From Bacteroidota bacterium (GTDB lineage Bacteria; Bacteroidota; Bacteroidia; Bacteroidales; Prolixibacteraceae), in assembly GCA_023251435.1 (NCBI GenBank), contig JAHEYU010000031.1, positions 1 to 64,000 on the forward strand: DNA of 64,000 nt, written 5' to 3'. Positions within the stretch are counted from its first letter, which is position 1; each line of letters opens with the position of its first letter. The notes beneath the pieces were generated by a model. It saw only the letters and a list, made by a program, of their open reading frames with translations, ran no database searches and was not told the DNA's origin. Both the position numbers and the translations under genes were made by a program. Positions 1-6,475 of this stretch are shown here, piece by piece.

Positions 1-943
1 GAAAAGCAAGTTCGGTGTTGGCTATAATCAATTCATCAGCACGTAACTCTTTTTCTTTATTTTGAAATGCAAGTTCAGTATTGGCGACAATTAGTTCTGC
101 TGCCCGTTTTTCTTTCTCATTATTTTGAAAAGCAAGTTCTTTGTTGGCAATAATCAATTCATCAGCCCGTAATTCTTTCTCTTTATTCTGAAAGGCAAGT
201 TCAGTGTTGGCGACAATTAGTTCTGCTGCCCGTTTTTCTTTTTCATTATTCTGAAAAGCGAGTTCGGTGTTGGCAGTAATCAATTCATCGGCGCGTAACA
301 CTCTCTTTTTATTCTGAAGCAAGATCTTACTGATAGAGATAAAAAAGAGAATGGTAATTATGGTCATTAAAATAAACATAATTGTATATAGCCAATTAAA
401 TTTAGCTGTGCTTCTTTTATTGGATTGTTCACGTTGCAAAAGCAACGAGGTTTCATCCTGCTCAATGGCTGAAGCTAATTGGCGCAACTGATTTGAATAA
501 TACTGACCTTGATAGATTAACGAATAGGAGATGGCCGATTCGAGTCCTTGTTTGCTTCTGATTTCGATTTGCTGAAGCGAAAATTCCAGGCGCTTTTGCA
601 TGTAATAGTAAATCGAATCAACTCGTTGCTGTTGTATCGGATTATCCTGAAATGATTGTCGCAGTTGCCCAATTTCCTCAAATATTGTTTCTTGGGCTAC
701 AAACAGGGGGTCAAGTAATGAACTGTCGTTGGTTATAATAAATCCACGCGATGCTGACTCAATATCTTTGCCCAGCAAGTGAATATGGCTTAGTTTTGAA
801 ATCAAATCTTCGGTGTGCTGTACCAAATGATCAGACTTAATAAGCTTTTGGTTGCTTTTATAAACGGCTGACCCAATATACAAGTTTCCACCAATAATTA
901 TTAGCGCGAAGATCAAAAGTTTTTGCCGGATACTTGTTCTCAT
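1..943 (-). CDS. CHASE3-type sensor kinase, N-terminal part (cut by window edge)
   Basis: ATG at 943; the reading frame stays open to base 1, giving 314 residues with the C-terminus outside the window. A membrane segment lies at about residues 8-28. It is followed by an extracytoplasmic four-helix region carrying the CHASE3-like motif SASRGFIITND, and by a second membrane segment at about 180-200. After that comes a cytoplasmic coiled coil of 21-residue repeats (core ANTELAFQ). CHASE3 sensors feed a His kinase or cyclase; the same repeats occur in the hybrid kinase at 6472-9243, so a PAS/histidine kinase C-terminus is expected but not seen. The ATTCACAC element at 1020-1030 lies upstream of the start. 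No other reading is competitive for the visible part; the output domain is inference. Confidence 0.85.
   Translation of the reverse strand, partial: MRTSIRQKLLIFALIIIGGNLYIGSAVYKSNQKLIKSDHLVQHTEDLISKLSHIHLLGKDIESASRGFIITNDSSLLDPLFVAQETIFEEIGQLRQSFQDNPIQQQRVDSIYYYMQKRLEFSLQQIEIRSKQGLESAISYSLIYQGQYYSNQLRQLASAIEQDETSLLLQREQSNKRSTAKFNWLYTIMFILMTIITILFFISISKILLQNKKRVLRADELITANTELAFQNNEKEKRAAELIVANTELAFQNKEKELRADELIIANKELAFQNNEKEKRAAELIVANTELAFQNKEKELRADELIIANTELAF
7..303 (-). repeat. 63-bp tandem repeats encoding a heptad coiled coil
   Basis: Copies of the core CAAGTTC (seen on the plus strand) begin at 7, 70, 133, 196 and 259, exactly 63 bp apart. Each unit encodes 21 residues, that is three heptads. 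Units alternate between an RAAELIVANTELAF form and an RADELIIANTELAF form, which gives a 126-bp higher-order period. The array continues past the window start. Confidence 0.9.
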
Positions 944-1062
944 TTTTTTCAAATTTTATTATAAAGGTGCAGTGCTTTATTTTATAAAGTATTATATAAT
1001 TTCAGGAATCAATTGTAAAATTCACACAAATAAAAAGGCTGTAAAGTATTGCTTTAAAGCAT

Positions 1063-1102
1063 ATAAGAGCGATATCCGCCGGCAGACAGATATCGCTCTT
1101 AT
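1063..1102 (-). terminator. Hairpin downstream of the GT4 gene
   Basis: A perfect 14-bp inverted repeat: ATAAGAGCGATATC at 1063-1076 pairs with 1089-1102 across a 12-base loop. It lies 25 bases after the stop of the gene that ends at 1128 and upstream of the kinase gene at 943, so it fits a transcription terminator. There is no clear T-tract, so Rho-independent activity is uncertain. Confidence 0.6.
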
Positions 1103-1127
1103 TCGATAAAAATGCTTTTATCACAAA

Positions 1128-3401
1128 TCAGGCATTAGAAATTTCTACCGCGTAATTGTGCTTTATTGTGCGTGTCTTGCCCGGAATTTTTAAATTCCTG
1201 TAATTCTCCATCGTTAGCCTGGCCATCAGGTAACTCACAGTTGATTCCGCACCCTGATTCAGGTTTACATTCGATTCTTCCAATCCGTCGTAACACCCAC
1301 CGGTGCATGGATTATAAACGATTTGGTGCAGTCGGTTTTCACCCAGAAACCAATTGAAGGCGATGTTCATTTTCAACCGGTAATCTTCGTTATTTAATAG
1401 GTCGTAAAATTTACTTAAAGTCATAATGGTGTAGGCAACATCAATTGGTTGTTCGCCAAATTGACCAGCTTCCTGCCCTCTCAGCGACCATTCTTTATTT
1501 GAAATTACTTCAATTCCATTTTTATTAAAGATTTGCGTCAGCAGAAAACCAAACGATCTTTTGGCGATATCTAAATAAACCGGATCGTTGGTGAGCAGCC
1601 ATGCGTAAAGTAAGGCTTCAGGTAATATGCTGTTTGCATAAGTAAGATAACCCTCGAACCAAACCCATTTATTCCCCGATTCATGTCTGAACATCTGAAC
1701 CAAACGATTGGCAAGTGTTTTAATCAGCGAAAGATTTTTGGGCGAGTTGCTGTAATTTTGATAATAGAATAAGCCTTTTATTGCGAAGGCCATTGCACGT
1801 GTCGAGTACATCGAATCAATGCGGGGTAAGCTTTGTTCAATAATTAACCTGGCTTCAGCAACTATCTTTTCGGGCAGAAATTCTGCTAACGACAATAAAT
1901 ATCCCAAAGCCCAAACAGCCCTTCCATTTGAATCGTTGAGATTGACTTCATTGTTCTGATTGGTAAACTGGTTTTGCTGATTGGTGTAATTTAAAAAGTC
2001 GCCATTAGGCTGTTGGCAATGTTTAATGAAATTCAGGTATTTCAAGATGTAACCAACGCTTTCGATATCGCCTGAATGCTGATAATACATACACATAGCA
2101 ATCGATGCACGCGCGTTATCGTCTAAAGTGTAACCCGAATCAATATCTGGTTGATTTATTTTTGAAAACTGAATGATACCAATCTTGTTGGTCATCTTTT
2201 TCAGGTGTTCCAGATTTATTTCCGGAAGGTTGTATTGCAATTTCATTTTTTGGGAAATCAATTCCTCGATTAATTTGGCATGTGCAATTGCCGAATTTTC
2301 CCAGGCAGTCGAAACAATTTTCTGTAACGTATTGGTGCTCATTTCTCTTCGTAAATCGTCGTTGCTAAACAGACGCATAACAGCATTGGCCAGTTGTTCG
2401 GAGTTGCGAAAATCAAAAATAATTCCGGTATCACTTGTTAATACTTCCTTTGCATGAGGTATTGGTGTTGAAATAATTGGGCACGAACAACTCATTGCAT
2501 AAGCAAACGTACCCGATACTGCCTGGTTCGGATCGTTGGTTGAAAAAACGTAAATGTCGGTAAGCTGTAAATATTCAAGCAGTTCCGGTAATTTCAGGTA
2601 TTTGTTTATAAACCTGACGTGGTCATGAAGGCCAAGTTGTTCCACTTTTTGTTCGAGCATCTCCCGGTATTTTTCACCATCATGTTTTACCACTTCAGGA
2701 TGTGTTTTCCCAATCACCAGAAAAATAACTTCCGGAAATTGCTTTGCAATGGCAGGTAATGCTTCAATGGTGGTTTCAATACTTTTTCCGGAGCTTAGTA
2801 ACCCGAATGTGGTGAGTACTTTACGGCCTGTCAGTCCATACTTTTCTTTCAGAAATTTCTCGCTCAAATGAGTAACTAAATGGGTGCCATGTGCAATTAC
2901 AGAAATTTTAGAGCGTGATAAGCCATAATCGGTCATTAATATATTGGCCGAGGTGTGTGTCATTACAATAACTGAACTGCAAATGGCGGCAATAATTTGA
3001 ATTTTTGATTTTAATTTATCGTTGGGATTGGGTAATACCGTGTGAAATACAATAATTATTGGTACTGAAATATTCTCTAAAAAATCCATAAACGCCTGTT
3101 CCTGATCATGAAAAAAGCCAAATTCATGTTGTACCAAAACGACTTTTATTTGACTGTCGCTGTTAATCCGGACAGCTAATTTTTTATATTCGGTTGCAAC
3201 AGAGGTATTCAGTACAAATTTTACTTCTTCTGGATAAGTATAATCGGACTCACCCGATTCCAATGCACAAACTTTTATGGATAGTGAATTGCTGAATTTA
3301 TTATTCAACGATCCTATCAAGTCCTGAGAATAGGTCGCAATGCCACATTCCCTTGGCGGATAGGACGTAATGACCAAAATCTCGGAAAGATTTTTTTTCA
3401 T
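1128..3401 (-). CDS. GT4-like glycosyltransferase fused to an (alpha/alpha) helical glycosidase-like domain
   Basis: 757 residues. Residues 1-390 have the GT-B fold of GT4 transferases: an N-terminal ITSYPPRECGIATY loop, a central FGLLSSGKSIETTIEA segment and a C-terminal SGTFAYAMSCSCPIIS region. The usual E-x7-E pair is not present there; the second Glu of the common EAMA is Tyr. Residues about 400-740 form a helical repeat domain with GYTLDDNARA and DSNGRAVWALGYL, resembling six-hairpin glycosidases. There is no signal peptide, so it is probably cytosolic. The GH130 gene upstream (4257-5855) suggests that the two act on the same mannose-type glycan, one building and one phosphorolysing; this is inference from context. 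The CsbD-like gene lies between them. A shared upstream motif is at 3478-3513. The substrate is unknown. Confidence 0.85.
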   Translation of the reverse strand: MKKNLSEILVITSYPPRECGIATYSQDLIGSLNNKFSNSLSIKVCALESGESDYTYPEEVKFVLNTSVATEYKKLAVRINSDSQIKVVLVQHEFGFFHDQEQAFMDFLENISVPIIIVFHTVLPNPNDKLKSKIQIIAAICSSVIVMTHTSANILMTDYGLSRSKISVIAHGTHLVTHLSEKFLKEKYGLTGRKVLTTFGLLSSGKSIETTIEALPAIAKQFPEVIFLVIGKTHPEVVKHDGEKYREMLEQKVEQLGLHDHVRFINKYLKLPELLEYLQLTDIYVFSTNDPNQAVSGTFAYAMSCSCPIISTPIPHAKEVLTSDTGIIFDFRNSEQLANAVMRLFSNDDLRREMSTNTLQKIVSTAWENSAIAHAKLIEELISQKMKLQYNLPEINLEHLKKMTNKIGIIQFSKINQPDIDSGYTLDDNARASIAMCMYYQHSGDIESVGYILKYLNFIKHCQQPNGDFLNYTNQQNQFTNQNNEVNLNDSNGRAVWALGYLLSLAEFLPEKIVAEARLIIEQSLPRIDSMYSTRAMAFAIKGLFYYQNYSNSPKNLSLIKTLANRLVQMFRHESGNKWVWFEGYLTYANSILPEALLYAWLLTNDPVYLDIAKRSFGFLLTQIFNKNGIEVISNKEWSLRGQEAGQFGEQPIDVAYTIMTLSKFYDLLNNEDYRLKMNIAFNWFLGENRLHQIVYNPCTGGCYDGLEESNVNLNQGAESTVSYLMARLTMENYRNLKIPGKTRTIKHNYAVEISNA

Positions 3402-3423
3402 ATTGTGGATATAAAGTTATTTT

Positions 3424-3445
3424 TTGTGTGAATGAATTCTCACAA
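3424..3445. promoter_or_regulatory. 22-bp near-palindrome upstream of the GT4 gene
   Basis: TTGTGTGAAT-GA-ATTCTCACAA is an inverted repeat with one mismatched pair, 23 bases before the ATG at 3401. The half-site GTGtGAAT recurs upstream of the CsbD-like gene (3899-3934), the AraC-type gene (9916-9930) and the partial kinase (1020-1030). It is probably an operator; the binding protein is unknown. Confidence 0.4.
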
Positions 3446-3477
3446 TCCAAAATTGGTGCAATATTATTCTGAAAGTA

Positions 3478-3513
3478 TTACACAATTTTGCTCAAGCATT
3501 ACATCATTCCCAC
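3478..3513 (-). promoter_or_regulatory. Shared upstream motif, copy A
   Basis: A 36-base segment that matches 3899-3934 at about 28 positions without gaps. On the minus strand the conserved blocks are GTGNGAATGATGTA and AATTGTGTAA. It lies about 77 bases upstream of the GT4 start, and copy B lies upstream of the CsbD-like gene. Confidence 0.45.
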
Positions 3514-3630
3514 TTTGTTATGCCAAATGCAAATCTAAATCAGTCCAAACCGATTCTGGTATAATGCAGATTGAAGTAGTTTCATGAATGGGAGTAGCAA
3601 AATTTTGACAAGTTTTGATATTAATCAGGG

Positions 3631-3831
3631 TTAAAAAAATGAACCAGACAGTGTTGAGGCAATGTTGTCTAATTCATCTTTTGTTTGGCCAAGCCTAGCC
3701 AGATGCCTGCTTAACATCACTTCTTTTCTGCCTTCTTCAAATAACTGGTCGTCATCAGTCAGGCTTGCAAATTTTTGTTTTAGTTTGCCTTTCTCTTCGT
3801 TTATGTTTACGTTGTGTTCGAAAGATTCCAT
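3631..3831 (-). CDS. CsbD-like stress protein
   Basis: 66 residues from the ATG at 3831. A longer frame back to 3906 would add a hydrophobic 25-residue leader foreign to the family, so the internal ATG is chosen. The pattern KGKLKQKFASLTDDD, then F.EG, then LARLGQTKDEL matches the CsbD family of small, hydrophilic, general-stress proteins, whose biochemical role is not known. It sits between the GT4 and GH130 genes on the same strand and has shared motif B upstream, suggesting it belongs to one stress regulon with them. Family membership is a reading of the pattern, not a search result. Confidence 0.75.
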   Translation of the reverse strand: MESFEHNVNINEEKGKLKQKFASLTDDDQLFEEGRKEVMLSRHLARLGQTKDELDNIASTLSGSFF

Positions 3832-4256
3832 TGCATTTAATTTTAGCAGTACAAAAATTTTTACAATGCAAAGTTGAAGCCCTAATTGCGAATAATACTT
3901 ACACAATTCTGATTAAAAACTACATCATTCACACATGAGCTGGGAGAATCGCCAATCGGTATGAAGTTGATTTAATGTGAGTTTCCGTGAATATGCAAAA
4001 TGTCATTGAAGTCATTCAATTGTCATTAAGTTATGGCTCAAATGACTATGAATGACAACATTCTACAGAGCGAAAATCTCTTTAGGTAAGGATATGGATA
4101 TGCTTTTAATTTATTATGATTGTCCGGTTGCATACCTAATTGGCACTTTGCATCAGTCATTTGTGGTCATTATTGTCATTCGGTTGTCATTTCCTGGCAA
4201 CTTAACAACTACCAAATGACAATTGAATGACTTTTATGACTATAGATGCTTTTAAT
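3832..4256. other. 425-base intergenic region with repeat motifs
   Basis: There is no plausible gene here. It holds the CsbD-like promoter region, motif B (3899-3934) and two imperfect copies of a GTCATT/AATGAC-rich element (about 3999-4115 and 4155-4259). Both copies end in TGCTTTTAATTTATT, and the second runs into the GH130 stop codon. Confidence 0.6.
3899..3934 (-). promoter_or_regulatory. Shared upstream motif, copy B
   Basis: Partner of 3478-3513, 68 bases upstream of the CsbD-like ATG. On the minus strand it reads GTGTGAATGATGTA, a spacer, then AATTGTGTAA. It is probably a regulator site or an alternative promoter element; no protein can be assigned from the sequence. Confidence 0.45.
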
Positions 4257-4259
4257 TTA
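3999..4259. repeat. Two imperfect GTCATT/AATGAC repeat elements 3' of the GH130 gene
   Basis: About twelve GTCAT or ATGAC words occur in 260 bases. In each element several GTCATT words are followed by inverted AATGAC words, so each could fold: GTCATTCA with TGAATGAC in the first, TTGTCATTT with AAATGACAA in the second. A third copy lies at 5918-6003 on the other side of the GH130 gene. Confidence 0.6.
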
Positions 4260-5855
4260 TTCCTTCTCAGCAGCCTTTCCGGAGGTTTTTAGCACAAGTA
4301 GTAATTCCTTTAAATTAACTGTTGCATAAGACGATGAATGGTCTGACATGGCATAGGGGATAATCAGGTCTTCATTGTGAACGATAGAACCGCAGGAATA
4401 AATCACGTTTGGTACATAACCTTCACGTTCGGCTTCATTGGGTTTCATTAACGGTTGGTTTAGCCTTCCAATTTCAATCTCCGGATTATCAAGGTCGAAC
4501 AGCGAAGCGCCCAATGTATATTCTCGCATCGGTCCAACAGCATGTGTAATGATCAGCCATCCATCTTCAGTTTCAATAGGCGATCCGGCGTTGCCAATTT
4601 GTATCAGATCCCAGGGATAGGTAGGTTGTTGTATAATTTTTGCATCGCGCCACATATTAATGTTGTCTGAATAGGCGATAAAATTATTCACACCATCAAT
4701 CCTGCAAAGCATGGCGTACTTGCCATTAATTTTTCGTGGAAACAATGCCATTCCTTTATTCCGTGCAACTTCGCCATTAATAGGCAAAATCTTGAAATTA
4801 TAAAAATCGGTTGTTTTGATTAATTTAGGCAGAATAGATATTCCATCATAAGCGGTATAAGTGGCATAGTAAGTCACTTCTCCATTGTCGTCGGTAAATC
4901 TTACAAAGCGGGCATCTTCAATCCCTTTTTGTTCGGTGGCCGACACCGGAAAAATAACCCTTTCAGAAATGGCTGAATCGATAGAAAAGTTAATCTCGTA
5001 ATGCGATGAAGCAAGCCACATCATGTGGTTAATTACTTTAATCTGATCTTCTGTAATGTCAGCCATTTTTATTGCAACCGACAGGCTCCTCATCAATTCA
5101 CCGTAAGTAAAATTATCTCCAAGCTGATCTAATATAAAAGCAGACGATATTGCTTTTTTATGTTGTTTTTTTTCAGCAGGTTGGTCAATAATAACCGGAG
5201 GAATAGCTTCTGCCAGGTCGGGTATTTCCTTTCGTTTATCTAAAATAGCAGGAGAAATTACATTTTCTGCCTTATCCATTTCGACCAGTTTTTCACGAAA
5301 TTTATTTTTATCGTAAAAATTTCGTTTTATAACATCGGCTTCGGCTAACATTTTTCCAACAGGCTCAATCGTAAGGTTGTTATTATGGTCAAGAATTCCT
5401 GTACGGAAAACGATGGACGAAATATGCCCTTCGCCTGTAGCCCTAAAGCTAAAAATAACCCTTTTTTCGTTGACTCTTATACCCGACTGGTCAGGATCTT
5501 CTATTATAGAAGGATTGAAGAAAGCCGCAGATTCAATAGAATATTCCATGGTAAAATACGATCCTATCAGTGCTTTCTGTGACACACTCAGATCTTCTTC
5601 ATTCACTTCAATTTTATCAAAAATAGGAGCCATCCGGGCAAAATGCTTCTCAAATATTCTTGAAATATTTCGGTGTCGTCTGGAGTAACCTCTCAGCAGC
5701 TGACTCATCGCAATATTCACTTCCTTTTCGGGCATAGCAAGTACTTTCCTGATAATATCAGCCGACCTTTCATCATTTAGATAGAGAAATCGGGCGATAA
5801 TTCTGGATGGGTCCGGAGAAAATACCTGTTTTTTTCTGATAACGGTTACGTGCAT
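4257..5855 (-). CDS. GH130-family glycoside phosphorylase/hydrolase
   Basis: 532 residues from the ATG at 5855. The frame is open to a TTG at 5924, but there is no ATG upstream and the family-like start (KKQVFSPDPSRIIARF) follows the internal Met. The C-terminal half is a five-bladed propeller of GH130 type. It shows the EDAR form of the conserved ED-x-R signature, YYATYTAYDG, GKYAMLCRIDG, the segment GNAGSPIETEDGWLIITHAV and a final PNVIYSCG. The N-terminal 200 residues are a helical extension longer than in the classic mannosyl-glucose phosphorylases. GH130 enzymes phosphorolyse or hydrolyse beta-mannosides; the exact linkage cannot be read here. There is no signal peptide, so it is cytosolic. 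The neighbouring GT4 gene suggests a shared intracellular glycan. It is flanked by GTCATT repeats on both sides. Confidence 0.85.
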   Translation of the reverse strand: MHVTVIRKKQVFSPDPSRIIARFLYLNDERSADIIRKVLAMPEKEVNIAMSQLLRGYSRRHRNISRIFEKHFARMAPIFDKIEVNEEDLSVSQKALIGSYFTMEYSIESAAFFNPSIIEDPDQSGIRVNEKRVIFSFRATGEGHISSIVFRTGILDHNNNLTIEPVGKMLAEADVIKRNFYDKNKFREKLVEMDKAENVISPAILDKRKEIPDLAEAIPPVIIDQPAEKKQHKKAISSAFILDQLGDNFTYGELMRSLSVAIKMADITEDQIKVINHMMWLASSHYEINFSIDSAISERVIFPVSATEQKGIEDARFVRFTDDNGEVTYYATYTAYDGISILPKLIKTTDFYNFKILPINGEVARNKGMALFPRKINGKYAMLCRIDGVNNFIAYSDNINMWRDAKIIQQPTYPWDLIQIGNAGSPIETEDGWLIITHAVGPMREYTLGASLFDLDNPEIEIGRLNQPLMKPNEAEREGYVPNVIYSCGSIVHNEDLIIPYAMSDHSSSYATVNLKELLLVLKTSGKAAEKE

Positions 5856-5917
5856 TTTTTTTCTGTATTTTTTTATGACATGATTGACCGTTTGAATACT
5901 TATTTTGCGTTTTTTGG

Positions 5918-6003
5918 TAGTCAATTGTGGTCATTTGTGGTCATTCTGTTGTTATTTTCTGGCAACTTAATAACCACCAAATGACAATTGAATGACTTTT
6001 ACA
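5918..6003. repeat. Third GTCATT/AATGAC repeat element, upstream of the GH130 gene
   Basis: It aligns with 4155-4240 over about 80 bases, sharing TGTGGTCATT, CTGGCAACTTAA and CCAAATGACAATTGAATGAC. The copies are in direct orientation about 1.76 kb apart and bracket the GH130 gene. It is also in position to be the promoter or 5' leader of GH130. Confidence 0.6.
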
Positions 6004-6043
6004 ACAATAGGTAAATTCCCGGAGACTCGCATTATATAAAGCA

Positions 6044-6475
6044 TCACATTCGCTCCATATACCACTTTAATTGTTTCTCCATTTTTTTGTATTGAAAAAT
6101 GGCCGGAATAATTTTTTTTAACCGAAGAAAAGCAGTTTCACTTTTAACTACATAATCAAAAGCTTTGTGGTGCATGCAGCTTATCGCAATATCGATACTA
6201 TCCTGACCGGATAAAACGATTACCGCAATTTCCTGATTAACCGCCTTAATTTTGTCGAGGGTTTCGATGCCTGTCATTGCATTTTTCTGAATGCCGTCGA
6301 GGTAATAATCCAAAACAATTACATCGGGTTCATGAGATAAGTTTTCCAGACAGTGTTCGCCTGTGGCATAAGTTTCTATATTAAAATCGCCCTGCAATAG
6401 TAATTCTATCTCGAGCAATTTTAAATAAATGCTATCGTCGTCAACCAGAAATATTTTAATTTTTTCGTCGTTCAT
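6044..6475 (-). CDS. Receiver-only response regulator (CheY-like)
   Basis: 143 residues forming a single REC domain. The acidic pair is D12/D13, the phosphoacceptor D56 lies in VIVLDYYLDG, a Ser is at 89 (VLSG) and the conserved Lys is K111 (VVKSET). There is no DNA-binding or enzymatic output domain, so it must act by protein contact or relay. Its ATG overlaps the kinase stop by four bases (ATGA, 6472-6475), so it is translationally coupled to the hybrid kinase and is the likely phosphate acceptor of its HPt domain. Confidence 0.92.
   Translation of the reverse strand: MNDEKIKIFLVDDDSIYLKLLEIELLLQGDFNIETYATGEHCLENLSHEPDVIVLDYYLDGIQKNAMTGIETLDKIKAVNQEIAVIVLSGQDSIDIAISCMHHKAFDYVVKSETAFLRLKKIIPAIFQYKKMEKQLKWYMERM

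Noticed and set aside
5856-5924. TTG start for the GH130 gene
   Set aside because: It lies inside the repeat element, and no ATG is available there; the ATG at 5855 fits the family better.
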